Below are positions 25,100 through 34,125 of a stretch of 64,000 nt of DNA, piece after piece. Made by a program: the position numbers and the translations under genes. A model generated the notes under the pieces. That model made no database searches and had not been told where the DNA came from. It saw only the letters and a list, made by a program, of their open reading frames with translations. Positions within the stretch are counted from its first letter, which is position 1; the number at the start of each line of letters is the position of its first letter. Source of the DNA: Brevibacterium sp. CBA3109 (GTDB lineage: Bacteria; Actinomycetota; Actinomycetes; Actinomycetales; Brevibacteriaceae); contig NZ_CP158281.1 of the NCBI RefSeq assembly GCF_040256645.1, forward strand, positions 3,162,001 through 3,226,000, in the 5' to 3' direction.

Positions 25100-25201
25100 A
25101 AGGGTTCGTCATGAACCACGGCCTGCTCAGCGCGAGGCTGAGCCACAACAGTTTCTCACACACCGATTGTCTTGTGCTAATCGATTCCCGAAGGCCTGAC
25201 T

Positions 25202-27208
25202 TCAATGCTTCTCTGAGCCGCTGTCCTGCTCAGATTCATCGGTGAGCGACTTCTCGGAATCGTCAGGCTGCGGCTTCTCGTGCTTTCCCTCGTCCACGAC
25301 GTGGCGACCAGTCGAATCCGAATCCTCCGCGGTGGCACCGCGTGCAGCGAACGTAGCAGGCACGGGCGAGACGACGAACTCGTCCTCTTCGTCGTCGAAC
25401 TCCTCATCGACCGTCTCTGAGAGTTCAGCGGGGCTCGGGCGACGAATCTTACTCTGCCTGGCAGCACCACTCGACTGCGCGTTCCGCTCCCGCTGGGCCG
25501 CGGGGCGCGAGTGAGATTCAGCGTCTGCACTCGAAGCTTCCGCGGCAGTCGCAGGAACACTGAGCTCCGCCTCGGCGGGGGTGTCACCGGAACGAGCCGG
25601 CTTGCCCTTGAGTACCAGGGCCAGGGTCGAGAGCGGAACCGAGAGCCAGTTCGGACGATTGCGCAGTTCGGTGACAACCTCGACGAGCAACCTGTCGATG
25701 AGGGCCGCGCGCAATACGGGGTCCCCGAGGCCCAGGCTTTCGCCACGGGCGCGGGAGTACCCGCTGAGCAGCGAGTTCTGCACCTGCGAGGCCCAGAGGA
25801 ATTCCGGGGAGTCGTAGATGGTCCGCAGCGCAGACGCGTCGTTGCCGAAGCCGTTGACGACGAGTCCGCCGTCCTCGGAGTCGAGCTCGCCGGTCCGCTG
25901 CAGGCGGGCGAATCCGGCCGCGTAGTCGACGCTGCGCAGCAAAGCCACCAGGTCCAGTGCCACCGGTTTAGGATCCGAGTTCGTCGAGTCCGTGAACTTC
26001 ACGACCGAGTATCCCTCGGTCCCTGAGCTCACCACGTGATCGAGAGTCAGCTCACCATGGATCTTCTGCAGCACACCGATCGTCTCCAGTGACCGCAGCT
26101 TCGCACGGTGGGCACGCAGCTCGGGCACCAGGGAATCCAGGGCCAGCGGAGCACGGCCCAGCGCCCAATCGATGCGCTCGATCCACTTCTTGGCCAGGAG
26201 CTTCGTCGGCTCTCCCCGGCCTTCGACGATGCCGAATTCGGCGGCCATGTCGGAGTGGAGCTCGCCGATGCGCCGACCCATCTCTGCGGCCTGAGCGTTG
26301 TAGGCACCGATCGATCCCGAATCGACGGCGCACACGATGTCCACGGCTTCGCGCCAAGCAGGTTCGGCGTCGACGTCCACATGGGACAGCAGCGCCATCG
26401 GAGCTTCCATCTCGGTGACTTCGAACATGTCATACCACCGGCCCGAGCCCCAACCGATGACTTCGGGGACGCTGCGGGAGCCCGCCTCGGTGAGCAGAAC
26501 CGGGATCGTCAGCGATGACGGCATCCCGTTCTCCAGTACACGGAAGAAGCTGAGTTCCATCGGCTCGTACTCATCGTGGATGATGACCGTCGATTTGTGG
26601 GCGCCTGCATCGGCGACCTCGATGGGGCGGATGTCGATGGGCAGCTCTTCACGGGAGTCCGTGACCAGCGCAGCCTTCGACGGCTTCGGTGGGACCACCT
26701 CGGCGGTGGCGTCGGCGGACTGAGGCGCAGCCGACTGTGCGGGTACTGAAGACTGTGCGGGCTGCTTGTCCCGTGATGCTGCCTTCTCCTGGCTGTGGCG
26801 CAGCGATTCTGTGCTCAGCTGCCCGCCGTCGAAGACCTTGCGCTTGGTGATCGCGTCAGCCATGAGATTGACGAACACAGGGTCTGCCGCGCCGTCGTAA
26901 ACGAAGACGTGCCCCAGCGCCAGGTCGTCGATCTGACCGATCAGCGACTTGCGCAGGTGGATGTCTTCGACTCCGCGCAGTGAGAGCGGAATGTTGAGCC
27001 GACGCAGAGTCGTTCCGTCACCGACAGAGATCACGGTCACGAGACCGGCGAATCCACCAAGCTCCTCGGCTTTGTAGACAAAGGCGCGAGCCACTGACAT
27101 CGGGGTGATATCGGGGTCGGTTCCGAAATCTGCGGCGAGCTTGGGAAACCACGACTGCCGAGGTATCCAGCCGGCTAACAGTTGCTCCAGCTCACTGCTG
27201 ATGGCCAT
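25202..27208 (-). CDS. Maltokinase-like protein with altered catalytic motifs and acidic tail
   Basis: A 668-residue protein. The N-terminal cap (LLAGWIPRQSWFP to about 115) is that of actinobacterial maltokinases. A kinase-like C-lobe follows, with IHGELTLDHVV where maltokinase has HGDLHLGQVL, and LDLVALLRSVDYAAGF matching the RDVAGMLRSFDYA helix. The catalytic Asp of HGD is Glu, and the DFEG metal-binding motif is replaced by KFTDS, so phosphotransfer is doubtful. From about 545 an acidic Ser/Glu-rich tail is probably disordered. The start has AAGGAGG. It may be a regulatory or carbohydrate-binding relative of maltokinase. Confidence 0.75.
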   Translation of the reverse strand: MAISSELEQLLAGWIPRQSWFPKLAADFGTDPDITPMSVARAFVYKAEELGGFAGLVTVISVGDGTTLRRLNIPLSLRGVEDIHLRKSLIGQIDDLALGHVFVYDGAADPVFVNLMADAITKRKVFDGGQLSTESLRHSQEKAASRDKQPAQSSVPAQSAAPQSADATAEVVPPKPSKAALVTDSREELPIDIRPIEVADAGAHKSTVIIHDEYEPMELSFFRVLENGMPSSLTIPVLLTEAGSRSVPEVIGWGSGRWYDMFEVTEMEAPMALLSHVDVDAEPAWREAVDIVCAVDSGSIGAYNAQAAEMGRRIGELHSDMAAEFGIVEGRGEPTKLLAKKWIERIDWALGRAPLALDSLVPELRAHRAKLRSLETIGVLQKIHGELTLDHVVSSGTEGYSVVKFTDSTNSDPKPVALDLVALLRSVDYAAGFARLQRTGELDSEDGGLVVNGFGNDASALRTIYDSPEFLWASQVQNSLLSGYSRARGESLGLGDPVLRAALIDRLLVEVVTELRNRPNWLSVPLSTLALVLKGKPARSGDTPAEAELSVPATAAEASSADAESHSRPAAQRERNAQSSGAARQSKIRRPSPAELSETVDEEFDDEEDEFVVSPVPATFAARGATAEDSDSTGRHVVDEGKHEKPQPDDSEKSLTDESEQDSGSEKH

Positions 27209-27412
27209 GTCGCCTCCTTGAAGGAATTACGGGCATCTTCCATCCAATCATGTTACGTCCTTCGCGCTGTTCAGGGCGCACCCGAAATCATCAACTCCGC
27301 GCCGGATTCCGCGTCTTCCAGGCCTCAGCGGAGTGCCGGTGGGCCGCCTGCCTGGTGTCCTTATCCCGGAACGAGTTGCACAAGGCCAAGACAGTAGGAG
27401 CACAATGGAGTC

Positions 27413-28699
27413 GTGTTGAAAAAAGACGTGTCACCCCAGCAGCAAACACTCGCGAACGAGGTCGAGGCGGCCGCGACGCGAATTGCCGACTCCGTGATCA
27501 TGTCTCCTCTGCAGATTTCGGAGCGGCTGTCCGCCGCCACCGGCTCCACCGTCTACCTCAAGCGCGAGGACCTGCAGATGGTGCGGTCGTACAAGATCCG
27601 CGGTGCTTTCAACTTCATGCTTCAGCTCGACGAGACCGAGCGTGCCCGCGGAGTCGTGTGCGCCTCGGCGGGCAACCACGCCCAGGGCTTCGCCCGCGCG
27701 TGCAAGGAACTCGGCATCCAAGGCACCATCTTCGTCCCCAAGACCACGCCGAGGCAGAAGATCGAACGCGTCCGCCATTTCGGCGGCGACCGGGTCACGA
27801 TCGAAATCTCCGGCTCCACCTATGACGACGCATCGGCACTGGCCCACCGGTACGCCGAGCGCAACGGTGCTCTCCTCGTCTCCGCATTCGATGACCTGCG
27901 CACCATCGCCGGCCAAGGAACCGTCGCCGTGGAGATCGCCTCCCAACTCGAGGTCGACCCCGACTACATCATCGTGCCCGTCGGCGGGGGCGGAGTGATC
28001 TCCGGAGTCGCGGCCTACGCGGCCGAACACCTGCCCACGACCACCATCATCGGCGCCGAACCCGCGGGTGCCGCCTCGATGATCGCAGCGCTCAAGGCCG
28101 GGCGCCCAGTGACCTTGGAGAACATCGACCCGTTCGCCGACGGCACTGCGGTCAAGCGCGCCGGCGCACTGACCTACGACATCGTCTCCGACCTCGATGT
28201 CGATGTCCGCCCCGTTGCCGAAGGCGCAATCGCGACGGAGATGCTCGACATGTACCAGGTCGACGGCATCATCGCCGAGCCATCCGGGGCCATCGCCTCA
28301 GCGGCAATCGGGGCACCGGGAACCGGGAAGCCGATCACCATCGAACCGGGATCAACCGTCGTCTGCCTGGTCTCCGGCGGCAACAATGACATCTCCCGCT
28401 ACCCGGAGATCCTCGAACGCTCCCTCGTCCACGAGGGCCTCAAGCACTACTTCATCGTCGACTTCCCGCAGGAGCCCGGTGCTCTGCGTCGCTTCCTCAA
28501 CGAGATCCTCGGCCCCGAAGACGACATCGCGATGTTCGAGTACGTCAAACGCTCCGACCGTGAGACCGGACCTGCTTTCGTCGGCATCGAACTCGGCTAT
28601 GCCGAGGATCTGCCGAACCTGCTGGAACGCATGGACGCCTCACAGATTGAGATCGAACGCGTGCACCAGAACTCACCGATGTTCCGTCTCTTCGCCTGA
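27413..28699 (+). CDS. ilvA: Threonine ammonia-lyase (threonine dehydratase)
   Basis: A 428-residue PLP enzyme converting L-threonine to 2-oxobutyrate and ammonia, the first step to isoleucine. The PLP lysine is in RSYKIRGAFNF at about 60. SAGNHAQGFA binds the carboxylate, GGGGVISG binds phosphate, and SGGNND is near 330. The last about 95 residues form a single ACT-like regulatory domain (HYFIVDFPQEPGALRRFL), the short actinobacterial IlvA form. The GTG at 27413 is followed at once by TTG at 27416, which has the better-placed GGAG; either may be used. Confidence 0.92.
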   Translation: MLKKDVSPQQQTLANEVEAAATRIADSVIMSPLQISERLSAATGSTVYLKREDLQMVRSYKIRGAFNFMLQLDETERARGVVCASAGNHAQGFARACKELGIQGTIFVPKTTPRQKIERVRHFGGDRVTIEISGSTYDDASALAHRYAERNGALLVSAFDDLRTIAGQGTVAVEIASQLEVDPDYIIVPVGGGGVISGVAAYAAEHLPTTTIIGAEPAGAASMIAALKAGRPVTLENIDPFADGTAVKRAGALTYDIVSDLDVDVRPVAEGAIATEMLDMYQVDGIIAEPSGAIASAAIGAPGTGKPITIEPGSTVVCLVSGGNNDISRYPEILERSLVHEGLKHYFIVDFPQEPGALRRFLNEILGPEDDIAMFEYVKRSDRETGPAFVGIELGYAEDLPNLLERMDASQIEIERVHQNSPMFRLFA

Positions 28700-28716
28700 G
28701 GCCAGCCGTCCCAGTC

Positions 28717-28742
28717 GAACCTGGTCTCTGAACCTGGTCTCA
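28717..28742. repeat. Tandem 13-bp repeat after ilvA
   Basis: GAACCTGGTCTCT at 28717-28729 and GAACCTGGTCTCA at 28730-28742, 17 bp past the ilvA stop. This is one of several short tandem repeats found just after stop codons in this window. Confidence 0.7.
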
Positions 28743-28793
28743 GGGCCTGAAGGTGCCTCGGCCGAAAGTCGCGAGAGCCACTAGAGTGGAATC

Positions 28794-29822
28794 ATGCGAG
28801 CAATCACGATTTCCACTCCAGGCGGCCCAGAAGTCCTCCGGGTCACCGAGGAACCGACCCCGGGCATCGCAGCCGACGAAGTTCTGGTCACAGTGCACGC
28901 AGCCGGCGTCAACCGTGCCGATCTGCTCCAGCGCCAGGGCTTCTACGACCCACCCGCCGGCGCCACGCTGATCCCCGGCCTCGAGGTCTCGGGAACGATC
29001 GCGGAACTCGGCTCCGACGTCACCGGCTGGCAGATCGGCGACCGTGTCGCCGCCCTGCTCTCAGGTGGCGGATACGCCGAGTCGGTCCCTGTTCCCGCAG
29101 GTCAGCTCCTTCGCGTGCCGGAAAGTCTCGACCTCACCGAGGCCGCTGGCCTGCCGGAAGTCCTGTCCACGGTCCATTCCAATATCGTCGGCAACGCCAA
29201 CATCCAGGCCGGCGAATGGCTCCTCGTCCACGGCGGCGGATCGGGAATCGGCACGGCCGCAATCCAGATCGCTGCGCACCTCGGAGTGAAGATCGTCGTC
29301 ACGGTCGGGTCCGAGCGCAAGGCCGAATTCTGCCGCAGCCTCGGCGCCGACGCCGTCATCAACTATCGCGACGAGGACTTCGTCGAACGCATCCACGACA
29401 TCTGCGTTCGCCCCGACGGTTCCACCGGCGCCGACGTCATCCTCGACATCATCGGCGCGAAGTACCTGAAGAGCAACATCAAGGCACTGGGCACCGACGG
29501 GCGCCTCGTCATCATCGGCATGCAGGGCGGAGCGAAGGCCGAACTCAGCATCGCCTCGCTCATGCAGCCGCGCAAGTCGGTTGCGGGAACGACGCTTCGG
29601 GCCCGCCCCAAGGAACAGAAGATCGAAATCGTCGCCGAGGTGGCCGCACAGTTGTGGCCGGCCGTGATCTCAGGCGATATCCGCCCGATCATCCATGAGA
29701 CGATGCCGCTGTCCGAGGCGCCGAAGGCACATGCCGCTTTGGAAGAGGGCGCGAGCATCGGAAAGGTGCTGCTCATCGTCGACGAGTCAGCACCGGCCGC
29801 GAAATCAGCACAGCACGTCTGA
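28794..29822 (+). CDS. NAD(P)H-quinone oxidoreductase (zinc-independent MDR family)
   Basis: A 342-residue medium-chain oxidoreductase of the quinone oxidoreductase/PIG3 type. It has GVNRADLLQRQGFYDPP at 38, a fingerprint of this branch, GLEVSGTIAELG, the nucleotide loop HGGGSGIGTAAIQIA at about 145, and DVILDIIGAKYL. Zinc-binding cysteines are absent. It likely reduces quinones or alpha,beta-unsaturated carbonyls with NADPH. The ATG at 28794 was chosen because the GroES-like fold begins at once. The bpa gene follows after 61 bp. Confidence 0.9.
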   Translation: MRAITISTPGGPEVLRVTEEPTPGIAADEVLVTVHAAGVNRADLLQRQGFYDPPAGATLIPGLEVSGTIAELGSDVTGWQIGDRVAALLSGGGYAESVPVPAGQLLRVPESLDLTEAAGLPEVLSTVHSNIVGNANIQAGEWLLVHGGGSGIGTAAIQIAAHLGVKIVVTVGSERKAEFCRSLGADAVINYRDEDFVERIHDICVRPDGSTGADVILDIIGAKYLKSNIKALGTDGRLVIIGMQGGAKAELSIASLMQPRKSVAGTTLRARPKEQKIEIVAEVAAQLWPAVISGDIRPIIHETMPLSEAPKAHAALEEGASIGKVLLIVDESAPAAKSAQHV

Positions 29823-29883
29823 GGTTCAATGAGGCTGGGGTCGAGCATGTCTGAGTCTCAGCGCAGGAAGTAGGTGTCCGATC

Positions 29884-30483
29884 ATGACCAGCAATCCCGA
29901 TCAGTCCGAGAGCTCCTCCGATCAGCCAGGGGACGCCCCGGAGCAGCCGGGCAACGCCCCCGGTCAGTCCGTGAGCACTCCCGGTCAGCCGACGAGCCCT
30001 GCCGGGAATTTCGTCGCGGAGTCCTCATCGCCGGTCGATGTCTCCTCCCCCGCTAAGGTGATGCGGATCGGGACCATGGTCAAGCAGCTCCTCGAAGAGG
30101 TCCGCCGCACTGATCTCGATGAGAAGGGTCGCGAGCGTCTGGCGAAGATCCACCGCCGGTCGATCGACGAGCTCGAGGACGGCCTGTCCAAGGATCTCAT
30201 CGACGAACTCGAACGCCTCGATCTGCCCTTCGACACGAGTGATGGGCCTCCGACGAACTCCGAGCTGCGCATCGCTCAGGCCCAGCTGGTCGGCTGGCTG
30301 GAGGGACTTTTCCACGGCATTCAGACTGCGATCATGGCGCAGCAGGCAATGGCTCAGCAGGAACGCAGCGAACGTGGGGAGCTGCCACCGGGAATGGTGG
30401 CACCTGGGACTCCTCCGACCGCAGCCACGAACGGCCAGGATCAGGACGATACCGAGGGCCGCCGCACGGGAAATTACCTGTGA
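29884..30483 (+). CDS. bpa: Bacterial proteasome activator family protein (Bpa/PafE)
   Basis: A 199-residue ATP-independent proteasome activator. A disordered Pro/Gln/Ser-rich N-terminus (to about 55) precedes the helical core (AKVMRIGTMVKQLLEEVRRT, then RLAKIHRRSIDELEDGLSKDL and ELRIAQAQLVGWLEGLFHGIQTA across two segments), which in the family assembles into a dodecameric ring. The protein ends in GNYL, a one-residue variant of the family's GQYL tail, which docks into the 20S alpha-ring pockets. It overlaps the next gene by GTGA, so it heads a coupled three-gene unit with an unknown protein and a HAD phosphatase. No proteasome subunits are in the window. Confidence 0.9.
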   Translation: MTSNPDQSESSSDQPGDAPEQPGNAPGQSVSTPGQPTSPAGNFVAESSSPVDVSSPAKVMRIGTMVKQLLEEVRRTDLDEKGRERLAKIHRRSIDELEDGLSKDLIDELERLDLPFDTSDGPPTNSELRIAQAQLVGWLEGLFHGIQTAIMAQQAMAQQERSERGELPPGMVAPGTPPTAATNGQDQDDTEGRRTGNYL

Positions 30484-31034
30484 AGAACATCTTCTCCGGG
30501 CTGCGCAGGCCGGGCGGATCCCCGTCGCGCAAAGGCCCTGACCAGCAGTTCGGCACTGGACTCTGGCGACACAACCGCGACAGGTTCATCCGCGCCGTCG
30601 ACCGCTACTACACCACCTGCGTGGCGATCCACGAACTGTCAGCCGAGGGACAGAGCCCATCCGCCGACGCGAACATGATCATCGATGGGACGCAGCACCT
30701 CAATGATCTGGTGCCGGCCGTCGACGAGATCACCGCGTGGCTGCACACCCATCACCCGGTCTCTGGGCAGGTCGTTCCCGGCCACACCCGTCGCGCTATC
30801 GGTGACACTCCGGAACTTCTGACCAGGGCCTCTTCGAAGGTCGCCGAGGCGGTGCTCGCTGCCTCGATGGCCCGCACGGAGATCATCGCTGGGCGATCGA
30901 TCAGCCCGAGCGTCAAAGCGACCGAGCGGTTCATCTCCGATGCTGCACAGCTGCTCGATCGCGCCCAGGGAAACCTCGCCGGAGCTGGAGGAACACACCT
31001 ATCGAATGGGCCTGACGGAGCACCCGAATCATGA
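30480..31034 (+). CDS. Hypothetical protein coupled to bpa
   Basis: A 184-residue soluble, mostly helical protein without a signal or membrane segment. I do not recognise the family. The GTG at 30480 overlaps the bpa stop, and its own stop overlaps the HAD gene start (ATGA at 31031), so the three should be made together. The C-terminal third (SKVAEAVLAASMARTEII, FISDAAQLLDRAQGNLAG) is strongly helical. Confidence 0.75.
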   Translation: MKNIFSGLRRPGGSPSRKGPDQQFGTGLWRHNRDRFIRAVDRYYTTCVAIHELSAEGQSPSADANMIIDGTQHLNDLVPAVDEITAWLHTHHPVSGQVVPGHTRRAIGDTPELLTRASSKVAEAVLAASMARTEIIAGRSISPSVKATERFISDAAQLLDRAQGNLAGAGGTHLSNGPDGAPES

Positions 31035-31867
31035 CCGGACAGATGATGACACCGCCTGAGGACTTCGACCTCGGCCTCGTCGCCAGCGATATCGACGGCA
31101 CGCTTCTGCTTGACTGGAAACCCATCTCCGCAGCCACGATCGATGCGATCCACCGCTGCCAGAACATGGGCATCCCCTTCGTCCTCGTCACAGGCAGACC
31201 GATCAGGTGGTTGGAGGCGATCGCCGCACAGATCCCCGACCTCGGTCCCGTCATCTGCCTCAACGGAGCAGTCGTCTATGACATCGCCTCGGCGAGTGTG
31301 GTGTCGGCTCACACCATCGATTTCTCCGACGTCGAGGAGATCGTCTCCACGATCACCTCTTCCCATCCAGAGACGCATTTTGCATTCGAGACGCTCACCG
31401 GCGGCCTCGTGGACCAGAACTTCATCTCGCGCAATCCCCGACAAGCCCACGTGATGGAGGATCTGTCGGAGCTGGCCACACGTGACGTCGTGAAGATCCT
31501 CGTCAGCATCGGCTCCGACGATTCAGAGGCTCTCCACGATCTGCTCGATCCCCTCGTCGCCTCCAACTGCCATGCTTCGTTCTCCGACCCGGTCAACGGG
31601 CTCGTCGAACTGGCTCCAGCAGGTGTCACGAAGGCGAAGACGCTCGAGAGCATGTGCGACCACCTGGGCGTTGCTCGCGAACAGGTGATGGCGTTCGGGG
31701 ATATGCCCAACGACATCGAGATGCTGACCTGGGCCGCCCACGGCGTCGCCATGGGCAATGCGCTGCAGTCAGTGAAGGACTGCGCAGCCACCGTCACCGA
31801 TGCAGTCGAAAAGGATGGCGTCGCACGCTATCTGGGTGCCGTGCTCGACGCTCGCACCTCGCGCTGA
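31031..31867 (+). CDS. HAD family hydrolase (Cof-type)
   Basis: A 278-residue haloacid dehalogenase-like phosphatase of the Cof subfamily with a C2 cap. Motif I is SDIDGTLL at 19, motif II VTGRP at 57, the motif III Lys is around GVTKAKTLE at 200, and motif IV is GDMPNDIEML at 220. Members dephosphorylate sugar phosphates, PLP or flavin-related phosphates. It is translationally coupled to the preceding gene and converges on a second HAD gene with only 3 bp between stops. Confidence 0.9.
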   Translation: MTGQMMTPPEDFDLGLVASDIDGTLLLDWKPISAATIDAIHRCQNMGIPFVLVTGRPIRWLEAIAAQIPDLGPVICLNGAVVYDIASASVVSAHTIDFSDVEEIVSTITSSHPETHFAFETLTGGLVDQNFISRNPRQAHVMEDLSELATRDVVKILVSIGSDDSEALHDLLDPLVASNCHASFSDPVNGLVELAPAGVTKAKTLESMCDHLGVAREQVMAFGDMPNDIEMLTWAAHGVAMGNALQSVKDCAATVTDAVEKDGVARYLGAVLDARTSR

Positions 31868-31870
31868 ACC

Positions 31871-32719
31871 TTAGGCGTGGGTGTCGCGGGAACCGCTGAG
31901 TGAGAGCACCTCGCGGTCGAGGTCGAAGTAGTCGACGAGAGCCACGGCCAGGCCATCGTCGTCGACCGATTTCGTCACGACGGAGGCACGCTGCTTGAGT
32001 ACATCCTTCGACTGTCCCATGACGATCGCGTGGTGGGCCCATTCGATCATTTCGATGTCATTGAGTCCGTCGCCGGCACAGATGGTCAGTTCGTGGTCAA
32101 CGCCGAGTTCGGACTCGACGAGCTCGAGGCCGCTGGCCTTCGAGACTCCATCGGGAGCGATGTCGAGCCAGTTGCTCCACCCCACCGAATAGCTGACTTC
32201 GTGGAGACCGAGACGATCGACAGCCTCGGCGAATTCCTCCGCAGTGCCGTTGACCTCACGCATCACGATGCGGGTGGCGGTCTTCTCGAGGAGCTGCTCG
32301 AAGTCGACGATGTCGAGAGTGTCCGATTCCGCGAGCTCACCCGCGGGGAACGGCCCTGAAGCCCACCGGTGCAGGTCGGGGTCCTCAACGAGGAACAATG
32401 CGTTCGGCAGTGCTTCGTACATCTTCTCCAGTGCGTCCTTGGGATCGAACGACACGACGTGGTGCATCTCCCAGCCCAACGGCGAAGCCGGGTCGAGCTT
32501 GACGACGACGGACCCGTTCGAGCAGACGACGAACCCTTCTTTGAGGTCGAGTGCGTGTACGACCTCAAGTGCTCCGGGCAGTGCCCGCCCGGTGGAGATG
32601 ACAAGGTGATGACCGGCTTCGACGAGCTGCGTCAGCACCTCACGGACAGGCTCGGACAGTGAACCGTCGTAGTTGACGACGGTGCCGTCGATGTCGAGCG
32701 CGATGAGGTGTTTGGACAA
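31871..32719 (-). CDS. HAD family hydrolase (Cof-type), second copy
   Basis: A 282-residue HAD phosphatase. Motif I is LDIDGTVVNYDG at 8, motif II STGRA at 42, GVSKASGLE supplies the motif III lysine, and motif IV is GDGLNDIEMIEWA. It is only moderately similar to the neighbouring plus-strand HAD gene, so it is not a recent tandem copy. The TTG at 32719 has GGAG 5 nt upstream. It lies 28 bp after serS and is probably co-transcribed with it. Confidence 0.88.
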   Translation of the reverse strand: MSKHLIALDIDGTVVNYDGSLSEPVREVLTQLVEAGHHLVISTGRALPGALEVVHALDLKEGFVVCSNGSVVVKLDPASPLGWEMHHVVSFDPKDALEKMYEALPNALFLVEDPDLHRWASGPFPAGELAESDTLDIVDFEQLLEKTATRIVMREVNGTAEEFAEAVDRLGLHEVSYSVGWSNWLDIAPDGVSKASGLELVESELGVDHELTICAGDGLNDIEMIEWAHHAIVMGQSKDVLKQRASVVTKSVDDDGLAVALVDYFDLDREVLSLSGSRDTHA

Positions 32720-32747
32720 TTTGTCTCCAAGCTTGAGGAACGGAACT

Positions 32748-34028
32748 TCAGTAGCGCGGGCCCTCTGGCCCCTGGGCGACCATGCCGCCGAGGTAGGGGC
32801 GCAGTGCCGCGGGAACCGTGACCGAACCGTCTGCCTGCTGGTGGTTCTCCAGGATCGGGACGAGCCAGCGGGTGTTGGCCATGGTTCCGTTGAGTGTGGC
32901 GACGGGGCGGGTGGCGCCGTCGTAGCGTTCGCGGACCTGCAGGCGGCGTGCCTGGAAGGTCGTGCAGTTCGAGGTCGAGGTCAGCTCGCGGTAAGTGCCC
33001 TGTGTCGGCACCCAGGCTTCGCAGTCGAACTTGCGTGCCGCAGAGTCGCCGAGGTCCCCGGCGGCGGTGTCGATGACGCGGTAGGGAAGTTCACACAGGC
33101 CCAGCATCTTCTCCTGCAGGGACAGCATGCGCTCGTGTTCAGCCTCGGCGTTCTCGACCTCGACGTAGGCGAACATCTCCACCTTCTGGAACTGGTGGAC
33201 GCGGATGATTCCGCGGGTGTCTTTGCCGTAGGAACCAGCCTCACGGCGGTAGCAGGAGGAGATTCCGGCGTAGCACAGCGGGCCGTCGGTCAGATCCACG
33301 ATCTCGTCCATGTGGAGTCCGGCCAGGGGCACTTCAGAAGTGCCGACGAGGAACAGGTCATCGGCCTCGAGTCGGTAGATTTCGTCGGCGTGCTCGCCGA
33401 GGAAGCCGGTGCCGCGCATGACTTCGGGCTTGACCAGAGTGGGCGTGATGGTCGGGATGAAACCGGCTTCTTCGGCCACATCCCGGGCCAGGTTGAGCAG
33501 GGCCATTTCCAGCTTGGCGCCGAATCCAGTGAGGTAGTGGAAGCGCGAGCCCGAAACCTTGGTGCCACGCGAGGTGTCGATCGCCTTGAGCGTCTCACCG
33601 ATCTCCAGGTGGTCGGCAGGCTCGAAGCCGTCGGTGCTGAAGTCGCGTGGTTCGCCGACAGTCTTCAGGGTCACGAAGTTCTCTTCGCCACCGGAGGGGA
33701 TGCCCTCGACGATGAGGTTCGGAAGCTTGCCTGCAAGCTTGTCGAACGCAAAGCTCGCTTCTTCGGACTCGGCCTGCAGAGCCTTGACCTTGGCAGATTT
33801 CTCTTTGCCCTCTGCGATAAGCGCAGGCTTGTCGTCTTTAGCCGCTTTCGCGATCTGAGCGGAGAAGGACTTCTGATCGGCGCGCGCGTCCTCATACGTG
33901 GTGATGGCAGAGCGGCGTGCGGAATCCGCGGCGAGGACTTCGTCAACGAGGTCGACGGACGAGCCGCGGGCCTCCTGCGATGCCTTGAACAGGTCCGGGT
34001 TTTCTCTGAGGAGCGCTAGATCGATCAC
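32748..34028 (-). CDS. serS: Seryl-tRNA synthetase
   Basis: A 426-residue class II synthetase charging tRNA-Ser. The N-terminal antiparallel coiled-coil arm (about 30-100) reaches the long variable arm of tRNA-Ser. Class II motif 2 is [17 protein letters not shown], motif 3 is [16 protein letters not shown], and GTSEVPL and [15 protein letters not shown] are serine-pocket signatures. The GTG at 34028 has GAGAGG directly adjoining and a TAA just upstream in frame, so no earlier start is possible; leaderless initiation is conceivable. Confidence 0.97.
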   Translation of the reverse strand: MIDLALLRENPDLFKASQEARGSSVDLVDEVLAADSARRSAITTYEDARADQKSFSAQIAKAAKDDKPALIAEGKEKSAKVKALQAESEEASFAFDKLAGKLPNLIVEGIPSGGEENFVTLKTVGEPRDFSTDGFEPADHLEIGETLKAIDTSRGTKVSGSRFHYLTGFGAKLEMALLNLARDVAEEAGFIPTITPTLVKPEVMRGTGFLGEHADEIYRLEADDLFLVGTSEVPLAGLHMDEIVDLTDGPLCYAGISSCYRREAGSYGKDTRGIIRVHQFQKVEMFAYVEVENAEAEHERMLSLQEKMLGLCELPYRVIDTAAGDLGDSAARKFDCEAWVPTQGTYRELTSTSNCTTFQARRLQVRERYDGATRPVATLNGTMANTRWLVPILENHQQADGSVTVPAALRPYLGGMVAQGPEGPRY

Positions 34029-34125
34029 CCTCTCAGCTTAACGGCCCTGGACTCTTTTCGACATTCGGGCACCCCTGGAGTGGGTGACCAGCTCACTCTC
34101 AAGTTGGGCACTGTAAATTTGAGGC

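Noticed and set aside
32673..34019. A 448-codon open frame opposite serS
   Set aside because: Complete overlap with a certain seryl-tRNA synthetase gene; composition is that of a shadow frame.
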